From the NCBI GenBank assembly GCA_039649115.1, contig JBBWZQ010000127.1, positions 1-44,430 of the forward strand: 44,430 bases of DNA. The letters are read 5' to 3'. Under the pieces are notes generated by a model that was not told where the DNA came from, ran no database searches, and saw only the letters and a program-made list of their open reading frames with translations. Each line of letters opens with the position of its first letter. Positions within the stretch are counted from its first letter, which is position 1. The position numbers and the translations under genes are program-made. The stretch comes from DATEJJ01 sp039649115. Lineage in GTDB: Bacteria; Actinomycetota; Actinomycetes; Mycobacteriales; Micromonosporaceae. Positions 31,798 through 40,559 of this stretch are shown piece after piece.

Positions 31798-34626
31798 GTG
31801 CCCGCAGTGCATCGGAATCTGCGAATGTATGGATTGGCCGTGGCGCTCGTTCTCACCGCGGGTACCGCGTGGGCCGCGGCGTCCCCGCACGCGCTGGCCG
31901 CGACCGGTACCACGGCGTGGCAGGGTGGCCGGTTCGTGGTGGACACCCCGAACCTGGTCCGGCGGTCCGACATCGTGCTGGGCCGGCCCAACGCCGACCC
32001 GACCCAGTTCGTCCCCCTGGGCAACGGCACGCTGGGCGTCGCGGCGTGGGCGGCCGGCGGCTTCACCGCACAGCTCAACCGCACCGACACGTTCCCGGAC
32101 CGCAAGTCCCCGGGACAGGTGGCCATTCCGGGACTGGCGCGGCTGACCGGGGCGGCCGACTTCAGCGGGTACCTCGATCTGTACGACGGGATGCTGCACG
32201 AGTCGGGCGGCGGCATGACGATGACCGCGTACGTGCGCGCGGACACCGCGCAGCTCGTCGTCGACGTCACCGGAGCCGATCCGAACAGCAGCCAGAGCGC
32301 GCAGGTACGGCTGTGGAGTGGCCGGTCGCCGTCCGCGAGCGCGTCCGGTGCGGTGGCGGCGCTCGCCGAGACCTGGGTGGACAACAGCGGCGCCGGTGCC
32401 TCCGGGCAGACGTTCGGGTCGCTGGCCGCGGTGACCGCCGGGGGCCGCAACGTCACCGCCGCCACCCCCGACTCGACCACCGCGCAGGTCGCCTTCCAAC
32501 CCAACACCGACGGCTCGTACCGGGTCATCGTGGCCGCGCCGGCCTGGACCGGCGGCGACGCGCTGGGTACCGCCAGCACGGTCCTCAACGGGGACGCGGG
32601 CAAGCCGCAGTCCAGCCTCACCGCCGCCCACCTGTCGTGGTGGCACACCTACTGGAGCGGTGCCGGCCTCATCAAGGTGACCTCGGCCGACGGCGCGGGC
32701 GACTACGTGGAGAACCTGCGCACCCTGTACCTGTACGACACGGCCGCGGAAAGCCGCGGCACGCTGCCCGGCTCGCAGGCCGGGGTCGCCGACCTGTTCA
32801 ACTTCTCCCAGGACCACCAGGACTGGTTCCCCGCCGGCTACTGGTTCTGGAACCTGCGCATGCAGGTACAGGCGAACCTGTCCGCCGGCCGGTTCGCCCT
32901 CAACGACCCGGTCTTCCGCCTGTACCAGAGCAACGTCGCCAACATCTCCGCGTGGACCGGCGGGCACATGCCCGGGCGGCAGGGGCTGTGCGTCCCGGAG
33001 ACCATGCGGTTCAACGGCAACGGCACCTACTTCGGTGGCACCAGCAACGCCTCCTGCGACTCGACCATCACGCCGACCTACAACTCGCTGACCATCACCA
33101 CCGGCGCGGAGATCGGGCTGTGGATCTGGCAGCAGTACCAGATGACCGACGACAGCGCCTTCCTGAGCGCGAACTACCCGGTGCTGAGCGGTGCCGCCAG
33201 GTTCCTGCTCTCGTACGCCGCCACCGGTTCGGACGGGCTGCTGCACACCCAGGCCAACGCGCACGAGACACAGTGGAACGTCACCGACCCGGTCACCGAC
33301 ATCCTCGCCATGCAGGCGCTGTTCCCGGTCGTGGTGCGGGCGGCACAGACCCTCGGCGTGGACGCGGCCCTCGTCAGCCAGCTCAACGCGGCCATCCCGA
33401 AGATCCCGCCGCTGCCCCGTACCGACACGGCCACCAAGACCCAGCTGCTGACCGCGGCCGCGGACGCCGGCGGTGCCGACATGATCGGGTGGTCGACGCA
33501 GCCCACCGCACCCTGGCACAACGACGAGAACCTCGGCCTGGAGGCGGTCTTCCCGTACAACGTGATCGGCGACAGCAGCGCGCTGACCGCGCTCGCCCGG
33601 CGCACCTACACGTCGCGGATCTGGACGAACGCCAACGACTGGTCCTTCGACCCGCTGCACGCGGCCCGGCTCGGACTGTCCACTGAGGTCAGATCGACTC
33701 TCGTCAACGCCAGTACGACCTACCAGTCCTACCCCGCCGGCCTGGCGAGCTTCACCCGCAGCGCGGCGCAGGAGCCGTACATCGAGCAGGCCGGGGTGCT
33801 GGCCGCCACGGTCAGCGAGGCGCTGGCCCAGGACTACGACGGGCTGCTGCGCATCGCGCCGGCCTGGCCGGCCGACTGGAGCGGCGAGGGCACCGTGTAC
33901 ATCCAGCACAACTCCACGGTCTCCGTGCAGGTGCAGAACGGCTCCCCGGTCACGGTCGCGATCATGTCCGGGTCGAACAGCCCGATCTCGGTCCGCAGCC
34001 CGTGGCCGGGCCAGAGCGTGACCGTCGTCGACGGCAGCGGTGCCACGGTCCTCGGCGCGCAGAGCAACGCCACCTTCACCATCCCGGCGCAGGCCGGCCG
34101 GGCGTACCTCGTCGAGCTGACCGCCTCGCCCACCACCGGGCTGCCGTTCGCCGCCGTCTCCGGCACTCCCGCCGGCGCGGCCCGGCATCTCGGCGCGGTG
34201 AGCATCGGGCTGGACCGGTCGTCGGGCGCGACGTCGGTGATCAGCCTGCGGGCGCACGCCAACGGCCGGTACGTCACGGCGGACAACGCCGGTGCGCAAC
34301 CCCTGATCGCCAACCGCACCGCGATCGGCGGGTGGGAACAGTTCGACGTCCTCGACGCGGGCGGCGGCGACATCGCGCTGCGGGCGCACGCCAACAACCA
34401 GATCGTCAGCGCCGCGAACGCGGGCGCGGCCCCGCTCATCGCCAACCGCACCGCCATCGGCAGCTGGGAGACCTTCCAGCTCATCCACAATCCGGACGGC
34501 AGCGTGACCCTCAAGGCACTGGTGAACAACCAGTACGTCACGGCGGACAACGCGGGCAACAACCCGCTGATCGCCAACCGCACCGCGATCGGGCCGTGGG
34601 AAGAGTTCGACCTCATCAACAACTAG
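31798..34626 (+). CDS. Secreted GH95-like (alpha/alpha)6-barrel glycosidase with beta-trefoil module
   Basis: 942 residues. GTG 31798 follows GAGGAG by 7 bases and gives a signal peptide (LRMYGLAVALVLTAGTAWAAASPHALAAT). The N-domain (NLVRRSDIVLGRPN, FVPLGNGTLGVAAWAAGGFTAQLNRTDTF) is the sandwich of GH95/DUF5703-type enzymes. The barrel includes FNFSQDHQDWFPAGYWFWNLRMQ, IGLWIWQQYQMTDD, PWHNDENLGLEAVFPYN and EPYIEQAGVLAATVSEALAQDYDGLLRIAPAWP. The last is the usual end of GH95 barrels, whose known members are alpha-L-fucosidases or galactosidases. The exact specificity is not clear. Residues 814-942 are three repeats of a fascin-like trefoil (SLRAHANGRYVTADNAGAQPLIANRTAIGGWEQF and two variants). 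The stop is followed 9 bp later by the GH3 start, so it is the first gene of a three-gene operon. Confidence 0.8.
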   Translation: MPAVHRNLRMYGLAVALVLTAGTAWAAASPHALAATGTTAWQGGRFVVDTPNLVRRSDIVLGRPNADPTQFVPLGNGTLGVAAWAAGGFTAQLNRTDTFPDRKSPGQVAIPGLARLTGAADFSGYLDLYDGMLHESGGGMTMTAYVRADTAQLVVDVTGADPNSSQSAQVRLWSGRSPSASASGAVAALAETWVDNSGAGASGQTFGSLAAVTAGGRNVTAATPDSTTAQVAFQPNTDGSYRVIVAAPAWTGGDALGTASTVLNGDAGKPQSSLTAAHLSWWHTYWSGAGLIKVTSADGAGDYVENLRTLYLYDTAAESRGTLPGSQAGVADLFNFSQDHQDWFPAGYWFWNLRMQVQANLSAGRFALNDPVFRLYQSNVANISAWTGGHMPGRQGLCVPETMRFNGNGTYFGGTSNASCDSTITPTYNSLTITTGAEIGLWIWQQYQMTDDSAFLSANYPVLSGAARFLLSYAATGSDGLLHTQANAHETQWNVTDPVTDILAMQALFPVVVRAAQTLGVDAALVSQLNAAIPKIPPLPRTDTATKTQLLTAAADAGGADMIGWSTQPTAPWHNDENLGLEAVFPYNVIGDSSALTALARRTYTSRIWTNANDWSFDPLHAARLGLSTEVRSTLVNASTTYQSYPAGLASFTRSAAQEPYIEQAGVLAATVSEALAQDYDGLLRIAPAWPADWSGEGTVYIQHNSTVSVQVQNGSPVTVAIMSGSNSPISVRSPWPGQSVTVVDGSGATVLGAQSNATFTIPAQAGRAYLVELTASPTTGLPFAAVSGTPAGAARHLGAVSIGLDRSSGATSVISLRAHANGRYVTADNAGAQPLIANRTAIGGWEQFDVLDAGGGDIALRAHANNQIVSAANAGAAPLIANRTAIGSWETFQLIHNPDGSVTLKALVNNQYVTADNAGNNPLIANRTAIGPWEEFDLINN
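34237..34623 (+). repeat. Fascin-like beta-trefoil module, copy 1
   Basis: 129 codons, three sub-repeats of about 43 residues each built around A-N-x-x-Y/I-V-x-A-x-N-A-G and L-I-A-N-R-T-A-I-G-x-W-E-x-F. The first 100 bases match copy 2 (37186) with a single difference noticed (ccc/ccg at the Pro before LIANR). Confidence 0.85.
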
Positions 34627-34635
34627 GAGCATCTG

Positions 34636-37575
34636 GTGAGAAGACTCAGGACACCGCTGCTGGCGACCGTCGCCGCGGTACTGGTGGCCGCCGCCGGGCT
34701 GACCGCCGGGGCGCGCCCGGCGCTGGCCGCCACCGGGCGGTGGATGAACGCGGCGCTGGCTCCGCAGGATCGCGCCGACGCGCTGCTCGCCGCGATGACG
34801 CCGGCCGAGAAGATCACCATGATGCACGGCGGCGCGCAGTGCCCGTGGGGTGCCTGCGTGGACGCCAACACGCGACTGGGCATCCCGGCCCTGCGCCTGC
34901 AGGACGGTCCGGCCGGGGTGGCCGACGGCGCGGGCGGGGTGACCCAGCTGCCGGCGCCGGTGGCCGGCGCGGCCACCTGGGACACCGCGCTGATGGGCCA
35001 GTACGGCCAGGTGATCGGCGCCGAGGAGTGGGGCAAGGGCGCCAACGTGGTACTCGGACCGACCATCAACATCGTGCGCGACCCGCGCTGGGGCCGGGCG
35101 TTCGAGTCGTTGAGCGAGGATCCGTACCTGGCGGCGCAGCTGGGTGCCGCGGACATCGCCGGCATCCAGAGCCAGGGCCCGATGGCTCAGGTGAAGCACT
35201 ACGCGGACTACAACCAGGAGACGTACCGCAACGGCAGCGCCGACAACGTCATCGTGTCCGACCGGACCCAGCGGGAGATCTACCTGCCCGCGTTCGAGGC
35301 GGCGGTACAGCAGGCGCACGTCTACTCGGTGATGTGCTCGTACGCCTCGGTGGCCGGCACGTTCGCGTGCGAGAACGCGCAGTTGCTGCAGACCGTGCTG
35401 GCGGGCAGCCTCGGCTTCACCGGCTTCGTCACCTCCGACTGGGGCGGTACCCACTCCACGGTCGCGTCCGCGAACAACGGCCTTGACCAGGAGATGAACG
35501 GTGCCGACTTCTACGGCGCCGCGCTGACCACGGCGCTGGCCAACGGCCAGGTCTCCCAGTCCACAATCGACGGTCACGTGCGGCGGATCCTGGTCGCGAT
35601 GTTCACCGCCGGGCTTTTCGACACCACCCAGACCGGCACCATCACCACGCCGGTCACCTCCGCGGCGCACACCGCCGTCGCCAGGCAGGTGGCGCAGGAG
35701 GGCAGCGTGCTGTTGAAGAACAGCGGACCGGTGCTGCCGTTCGGTTCCGCGGTGCACTCGGTGGCGGTCATCGGCGACGACGCGGGCCAGAACGCGATGA
35801 CTGTCGGGGGTGGCAGCGCCCACGTCAACCCGCCGTACCTGGTGACGCCGTACCAGGGCATCAAGAACCGGGGTGGCGGCGCGGTGACCGTCAACTACGC
35901 GCAGGGCGTCGCCGCGCCCAACGGCGAGCTGCTGGACAGCCCGTACCTGACGCCGTCCTCGGGCTCCGGAAACGGCCTGTTCGGCCAGTACTACACCGGT
36001 ACCGGCCTGGCCGGCACGCCGGTGCTGTCCAGAGTGGACCCGACGGTGAACTTCATCTGGGGCGGCGCCGCGCCGGCGGCCGGCCTGCCGGCGACCGGCT
36101 GGTCGGCCAAGTGGACCGGTACCCTCACGCCACCGACCACCGGCACCTACCAGTTCGCCCTCAACAGTGACGACGGCAGCCGGCTGTTCATCAACGGCCA
36201 GCAGGTCATCGACAACTGGTTCAACCAGCCACCGACCACCCGCACCGGCACCGTGAACCTGACCGCCAACCAGCCGGTCAGCATCGAGGTCGACTACTTC
36301 CAGGACGGCGGCGGCAGCCAGGTCAGCCTGAACTGGCAGATCCCCAACCAGAACCTGCACGATCCCGCGGTCGCGCTGGCCCGCGGCTCGGACGTCGCCG
36401 TCGTCTTCGTCAGCAACGCCGAGGGCGAGGGCGCCGACCTGAACACCATCGACCTGTCCGGTGTGCAGAACCAACTCGTCGGCGACGTCGCGGCGGCCAA
36501 CCCGAACACGGTGGTCGTCGTCAACAGCGGCTCGGCGGTGACCATGCCGTGGGCGGGCGCGGTGCGGGGCATCATCGAGAACTGGTACCCGGGGCAGGAG
36601 GACGGCAACGCGATCGCCGGGCTGCTGTTCGGCGACGCCAACTTCTCCGGCAGGCTGCCGGTGACCTTCCCGCAGTCGCTGGCCGACGTGCCCGCGCACA
36701 CCACGGCGCAGTGGCCCGGGCTGAACAACCAGGTGCAGTACTCCGAGGGGCTGCAGGTCGGGTACCGCTGGTACGACGCGCAGAACAAGACGCCGCTGTA
36801 CCCGTTCGGGTACGGGCTGTCCTACACCACCTTCGGATACGCCAACCTGTCCGTCGGCGCGCCCGACGCCGGCGGCAACGTGGCGGTCGGCTTCGACCTC
36901 ACCAACACCGGTACCCGCGCCGGTGCCGAGGTGCCCCAGGTCTACGTGAGCCAACCCGGCTCGGTCGGGGAGCCACCGCGGAATCTGCGCGGCTTCCAGC
37001 GGGTCAGCCTGAACCCGGGCCAGACCCAGCACGTCACGCTCACCCTCGCCGCGCGCAGCTTCCAGACCTGGACCGGCAACGCGTGGACCAACTCGGCCGG
37101 GGTCCACACGGTCTCGGTCGGTTCCTCGTCGCGCGACCTGCGCCTCACCGGGCAGGTCACCGTCGGCGGGACGGCACCCTCCACAGTGGTCAGTTTCCGG
37201 GCGCACGCCAACGGCCGGTACGTCACGGCGGACAACGCCGGTGCGCAACCGCTGATCGCCAACCGCACCGCGATCGGCGGGTGGGAACAGTTCGACCTGC
37301 TGGACGCGGGCAACGGCAATGTCGCGCTGCGCGCCCACGCCAACAACCAGGTCGTCAGCGCCGCGAACGCGGGCGCGGCGGCGCTGATCGCCAACCGGGC
37401 CGCGATCGGGCTGTGGGAGACCTTCCAACTCATCCACAACGCCGACGGCAGCGTCAGCCTCAAGGCGCTGGTGAACAACAACTACGTCACCGCCGAGAAC
37501 GCCGGCAACAACCCGCTGATCGCCAACCGAACCGCGATCGGGCCGTGGGAAGAGTTCGACCTCATCAACAACTAG
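34636..37575 (+). CDS. Secreted GH3 beta-glycosidase with PA14 insertion and beta-trefoil module
   Basis: 979 residues. GTG 34636 has TAGGAG upstream (the TAG is the stop of the previous gene). The signal peptide is RRLRTPLLATVAAVLVAAAGLTAGARPALAAT. The GH3 N-domain has RLGIPALRLQDGPAGV, KHYADYNQETYRNG and the nucleophile D268 in GFVTSDWGGTHS. A PA14 domain (about 446-571, NGLFGQYYTGTGLAGTP to VSLNWQIPN) interrupts the second GH3 domain, as in DesR and related beta-glucosidases. VVFVSNAEGEGADLNTIDL holds the usual acid/base region (E596/E598). The C-terminal FN3-like domain (TNTGTRAGAEVPQVYVSQP) and trefoil 851-979 follow. Likely an exo-beta-glucosidase or xylosidase. Confidence 0.9.
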   Translation: MRRLRTPLLATVAAVLVAAAGLTAGARPALAATGRWMNAALAPQDRADALLAAMTPAEKITMMHGGAQCPWGACVDANTRLGIPALRLQDGPAGVADGAGGVTQLPAPVAGAATWDTALMGQYGQVIGAEEWGKGANVVLGPTINIVRDPRWGRAFESLSEDPYLAAQLGAADIAGIQSQGPMAQVKHYADYNQETYRNGSADNVIVSDRTQREIYLPAFEAAVQQAHVYSVMCSYASVAGTFACENAQLLQTVLAGSLGFTGFVTSDWGGTHSTVASANNGLDQEMNGADFYGAALTTALANGQVSQSTIDGHVRRILVAMFTAGLFDTTQTGTITTPVTSAAHTAVARQVAQEGSVLLKNSGPVLPFGSAVHSVAVIGDDAGQNAMTVGGGSAHVNPPYLVTPYQGIKNRGGGAVTVNYAQGVAAPNGELLDSPYLTPSSGSGNGLFGQYYTGTGLAGTPVLSRVDPTVNFIWGGAAPAAGLPATGWSAKWTGTLTPPTTGTYQFALNSDDGSRLFINGQQVIDNWFNQPPTTRTGTVNLTANQPVSIEVDYFQDGGGSQVSLNWQIPNQNLHDPAVALARGSDVAVVFVSNAEGEGADLNTIDLSGVQNQLVGDVAAANPNTVVVVNSGSAVTMPWAGAVRGIIENWYPGQEDGNAIAGLLFGDANFSGRLPVTFPQSLADVPAHTTAQWPGLNNQVQYSEGLQVGYRWYDAQNKTPLYPFGYGLSYTTFGYANLSVGAPDAGGNVAVGFDLTNTGTRAGAEVPQVYVSQPGSVGEPPRNLRGFQRVSLNPGQTQHVTLTLAARSFQTWTGNAWTNSAGVHTVSVGSSSRDLRLTGQVTVGGTAPSTVVSFRAHANGRYVTADNAGAQPLIANRTAIGGWEQFDLLDAGNGNVALRAHANNQVVSAANAGAAALIANRAAIGLWETFQLIHNADGSVSLKALVNNNYVTAENAGNNPLIANRTAIGPWEEFDLINN
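37186..37572 (+). repeat. Fascin-like beta-trefoil module, copy 2
   Basis: 129 codons, the same three-repeat structure as copy 1. The last stretch of copies 1 and 2, the TAG stop and the following GGAGCATC are the same in DNA sequence, so the duplicated unit runs past the gene end into the ribosome site of the next gene. Confidence 0.85.
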
Positions 37576-37585
37576 GAGCATCCAC

Positions 37586-39250
37586 ATGGGAGTTTCCCGC
37601 CGGACAGTTCTCACGTCCGCGGCGGCCGGCTCGGCGCTCGCCGGGCTGTCCCTCACCCGACTGGGCCACGCCGGTGCCGCGACGGTGCCGGCGGCCAGCC
37701 CGGTCGGTGACGTGGTCGGCAAGATCACTGTGGGGTACCAGGGCTGGTTCGCGTGCATCGGGGACGGCGCGCCGATCAACGGGTGGTGGCACTGGAGCCA
37801 GAACTGGTCGCAGCCACCGTCACCGGGCAACAACGGCACACTCCGGGCCTGGCCCGACATGCGGGAGTACACCAGGGTCTACCAGACCGCCTACGCCAAC
37901 CTCGGCAACGGCCAGCCGGCCACGCTGTTCTCCTCCTACGACCAGTCCACGGTGGACACACACTTCCTGTGGATGCAGCAGAACGGCTGCGACACCGCCG
38001 CACTGCAACGCTTCAACCCCACCGGCGGCGAAGGCCCGACCCGAGACGCCGTCGCGGCCAGGGTGCGCAGCGCCGCCGAGGCGCACGGCCGGAAGTTCTA
38101 CATCATGTACGACGTCAGCGGCTGGACGAACATGCAGGCCGAGATCAAGGCCGACTGGACCGCCAAAATGTCGGCGCACACCGCGTCCGGCGCGTACGCC
38201 CGGCAGAACGGCAAGCCGGTGGTGTGCATCTGGGGCTTCGGCTTCAACGACGGCAACCACCCCTGGGACCCGGCCACCTGCCTCGACGTGGTCAACTGGT
38301 TCAAGGGCCAGGGCTGCTACCTGATCGGCGGCGTACCCCGGGAGTGGCGCACCGGCACCGGCGGCTCACGCTCCGGCTATCTCGACGTCTACCACGGCTT
38401 CAACATGCTGTCCCCGTGGATGGTCGGCGCGATCGGCAACGTCAACGACTCCGACTCGGTGTACCAGAACATCAACGTCCCGGACCAGGCCGACTGCACC
38501 GCGCACGGCGTCGACTACCAGCCCTGCGTGCTGCCCGGCGACGTGTCCGCCCGCCAGCGCGCGCACGGCGACTTCATGTGGCGCCAGTTCTACAACATGG
38601 TCCGGGTCGGCGCCCAGGGCATCTACATCTCCATGTACGACGAGTTCAACGAGGGCAACCAGATCGCCAAGACCGCGCAGAACGCGTCCATGGTGCCCGC
38701 CAACTCCGGCCTGCTCGCCCTCGACGAGGACGGCACCGCCTGCTCCTCCGACTACTACCTGCGGCTGACCGCCGACGGCGGCCGCATGCTCAAAGGCCAG
38801 ATCCCGCTCACCGCGACCCGGCCAACCCAGCCGGTCATCTCGGGCGGCGGTGGCACGACCACGGTGGTCAGCCTGCGGGCGCACGCCAACGGGGCCTACG
38901 TCACCGCGGAAAGTGCCGGCACCCAGCCGCTGATCGCCAACCGCGCCGCGATCGGGGGCTGGGAGCAGTTCGACCTGCTCGACGCCGGAGGCGGGAACGT
39001 GGCCCTGCGGGCGCACGCGAACAACATGATCGTCAGCGCGCAGAACGCGGGGGCGCAGGCGCTGATCGCCAACAGGACGGCGATCGGGCTGTGGGAGACC
39101 TTCCAACTCGTGCACAACGCCGACGGCAGCGTGAGCCTGCACGCGGCGGTCAACAACAACTACGTCACCGCCGAGAACGCGGGGGCCCAGCCGCTGATCG
39201 CCAACCGGACCGCGATCGGCTCGTGGGAGCAGTTCGACCTCATCACGTGA
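37586..39250 (+). CDS. Secreted GH71/GH99-like hydrolase with beta-trefoil module (Tat substrate)
   Basis: 554 residues. ATG 37586 follows TAGGAG. The N-terminus MGVSRRTVLTSAAAGSALAGLSL is a twin-arginine signal, unlike the two genes before it. The catalytic part (about 40-415) is a TIM barrel of the GH71/GH99-like type: VVGKITVGYQGWFACIGDGAPINGWWHWSQ, FSSYDQSTVDTHFLWMQQNGCDTAALQRF, AHGRKFYIMYDVSGW, GKPVVCIWGFGFNDGNHPW, GQGCYLIGGVPREWR and GAQGIYISMYDEFNEGNQI. Such proteins act on alpha-mannans, alpha-glucans or xylan side chains, and which one cannot be told here. Residues 427-554 are the third trefoil copy. The third and last gene of the operon; a weak hairpin follows at 39258. Confidence 0.82.
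   Translation: MGVSRRTVLTSAAAGSALAGLSLTRLGHAGAATVPAASPVGDVVGKITVGYQGWFACIGDGAPINGWWHWSQNWSQPPSPGNNGTLRAWPDMREYTRVYQTAYANLGNGQPATLFSSYDQSTVDTHFLWMQQNGCDTAALQRFNPTGGEGPTRDAVAARVRSAAEAHGRKFYIMYDVSGWTNMQAEIKADWTAKMSAHTASGAYARQNGKPVVCIWGFGFNDGNHPWDPATCLDVVNWFKGQGCYLIGGVPREWRTGTGGSRSGYLDVYHGFNMLSPWMVGAIGNVNDSDSVYQNINVPDQADCTAHGVDYQPCVLPGDVSARQRAHGDFMWRQFYNMVRVGAQGIYISMYDEFNEGNQIAKTAQNASMVPANSGLLALDEDGTACSSDYYLRLTADGGRMLKGQIPLTATRPTQPVISGGGGTTTVVSLRAHANGAYVTAESAGTQPLIANRAAIGGWEQFDLLDAGGGNVALRAHANNMIVSAQNAGAQALIANRTAIGLWETFQLVHNADGSVSLHAAVNNNYVTAENAGAQPLIANRTAIGSWEQFDLIT
38864..39247 (+). repeat. Fascin-like beta-trefoil module, copy 3
   Basis: 128 codons with the same three sub-repeats as copies 1 and 2, but more diverged (ANGAYVTAESAGTQPLIANRAAIG, ending FDLIT instead of FDLINN). 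Confidence 0.85.
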
Positions 39251-39257
39251 CGCGAGC

Positions 39258-39302
39258 GCTCCGCGGTCAGCCGGGCGCCGGAACGGGTGGACCGCGAGGA
39301 GC
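39258..39302 (+). terminator. Weak hairpin after the glycosidase operon
   Basis: GCTCCGCGGTC (39258-39268) pairs with GACCGCGAGGAGC (39290-39302) as 6 + 5 bp with a 2-nt bulge and a 21-nt loop. There is no U-tract. It may end the operon, but the long loop makes this uncertain. Confidence 0.35.
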
Positions 39303-39392
39303 GTCAGCCACGCCCAGCCCGCCGTGACCGTCGGGCGTTGGATGAGCTCGCCGACGGCGGAACCAAAGTGCCGCCCGCCGAGTCATCATGCT

Positions 39393-40553
39393 GTGGTGGA
39401 TCCCGAGGGCGATGGTGCGCGGCCCGATGTCCTGGTGTTCGGCGGGCCGCGCGGCGGCGGGCGGCCGGGCCGCCGGTGGCTGCGCCGCCTGGCGTTGCCG
39501 CTGGCGCTGGTGGCCGGTGCCGGCGTGGCTGTCGTCGTCCATGCCGGCCGCGGGACGGACCCGTCCGGTGCGCCGGCATCGCGCCCGTCGACCGTCGCCA
39601 GCTCACCCCCGCCGATCGGGCAGCGGACGCCGTCCCCGGATCCCGTGGTCACCGAGGTGGGCCGGCCGCTGCTCGGCGTGACGGCGGGCTGGGAACTGTT
39701 CGGGCGGGGCCAGGACGGCGTGGTCCGCGTACAGTTCGCCCGGGGCCGCGTCACCAGTACCGGCGTGCCGCCGCTCGCGAGCACCGGCCCGGTGTCGTTC
39801 GTCGCCGGGCGGGACTGGGCGGTCGTCCGGCCGCTGGACGTGGTACCCGGCTATGTCGTGCGGGATGGGCAGGCCGCCCGGCCGCTGGCCGGGGCACTCG
39901 GCTGGATGGGGCCGGTCCTGCCCGGCCCGGACCAGACGCACCTGTGGGCGCCGGTCGGCAGCGTCGAGCACCCGGCGATGGCCCTGGTCGATTCCGCCGG
40001 CCGGCCGACCGGGGTGTCCGTGCCGATTCCGGCGACCATGGCGAGGTTCGCCGATCCCGACGGCGCCGGGTACCTGCTTCTCCGCGGACCCGGTGGGGTC
40101 TACGACGCCCGGCCCGGCAGCCTGCGCCGGATCACCACCGGCGAGCTGCTGGCGGCCGGTCCGACCCGCTGGCTCGGCCTGGAGTGCGACGACCGGTACC
40201 GCTGCGCGACCGTGGTCATCGACCGGGACACCCGTGCGCACACCGCCGGCGGGCCGGTGGTGGAGCCCGGCGCAGGGACCGGCGTCATCTCGCCGGACGG
40301 GACCACGGCCGCGCTGCGCGAGGCGACCGGCGTGCACCTGGTGCGGCTGCCCGGCGGCGCGGACCGCCGGCTCGCGGTACCCGGGAACGAGTCGTTCGAG
40401 CACGGGAGCATGGTCTGGTCGCCGGACAGCCGCTGGCTGTTCGTCGCGGGCGGCAACGGCCGGCTGTACCCGGTCGACGCCGCCACGGGCGAGGTCCACG
40501 CTCTCGGCGCGCCGCTCCCGCCGCTGACCCAACTGGCGATCCGGAAGACCTGA
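39393..40553 (+). CDS. Membrane-anchored beta-propeller-like protein of unknown function
   Basis: 386 residues from GTG 39393 (VVDPEGDGARPDVLVFGG); the exact start is uncertain since no good ribosome site is seen. A single transmembrane helix (WLRRLALPLALVAGAGVAVVVHAG, about 30-53) is followed by a Ser/Pro/Thr linker (about 55-80) and a periodic beta region (85-386). Repeated short blocks such as AGWELFGRGQDGVVRVQF, AGRDWAVVRPLDVVPGYVVRDG, GTGVISPDGTTAALREATGVHLVRL and SMVWSPDSRWLFVAGGNGRLYPVDAATGEV, with the S-P-D-G/S pattern, are typical of WD40/TolB-like propellers. The propeller would be outside the membrane. No enzyme motif is seen; a binding or sensing role is likely. The end lies 7 bp from the convergent activator gene. 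Confidence 0.65.
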   Translation: MVDPEGDGARPDVLVFGGPRGGGRPGRRWLRRLALPLALVAGAGVAVVVHAGRGTDPSGAPASRPSTVASSPPPIGQRTPSPDPVVTEVGRPLLGVTAGWELFGRGQDGVVRVQFARGRVTSTGVPPLASTGPVSFVAGRDWAVVRPLDVVPGYVVRDGQAARPLAGALGWMGPVLPGPDQTHLWAPVGSVEHPAMALVDSAGRPTGVSVPIPATMARFADPDGAGYLLLRGPGGVYDARPGSLRRITTGELLAAGPTRWLGLECDDRYRCATVVIDRDTRAHTAGGPVVEPGAGTGVISPDGTTAALREATGVHLVRLPGGADRRLAVPGNESFEHGSMVWSPDSRWLFVAGGNGRLYPVDAATGEVHALGAPLPPLTQLAIRKT

Positions 40554-40559
40554 CGGGCA

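Noticed and set aside
31777..37872. A continuous open frame of about 2000 codons on the minus strand opposite the glycosidase operon
   Set aside because: It is antisense to three recognised enzymes and reads as low-complexity Arg/Gly/Val/Asp text; long shadow frames are normal in GC-rich DNA. The same holds for the long minus-strand frames at 4990-8115 and 13149-15890.
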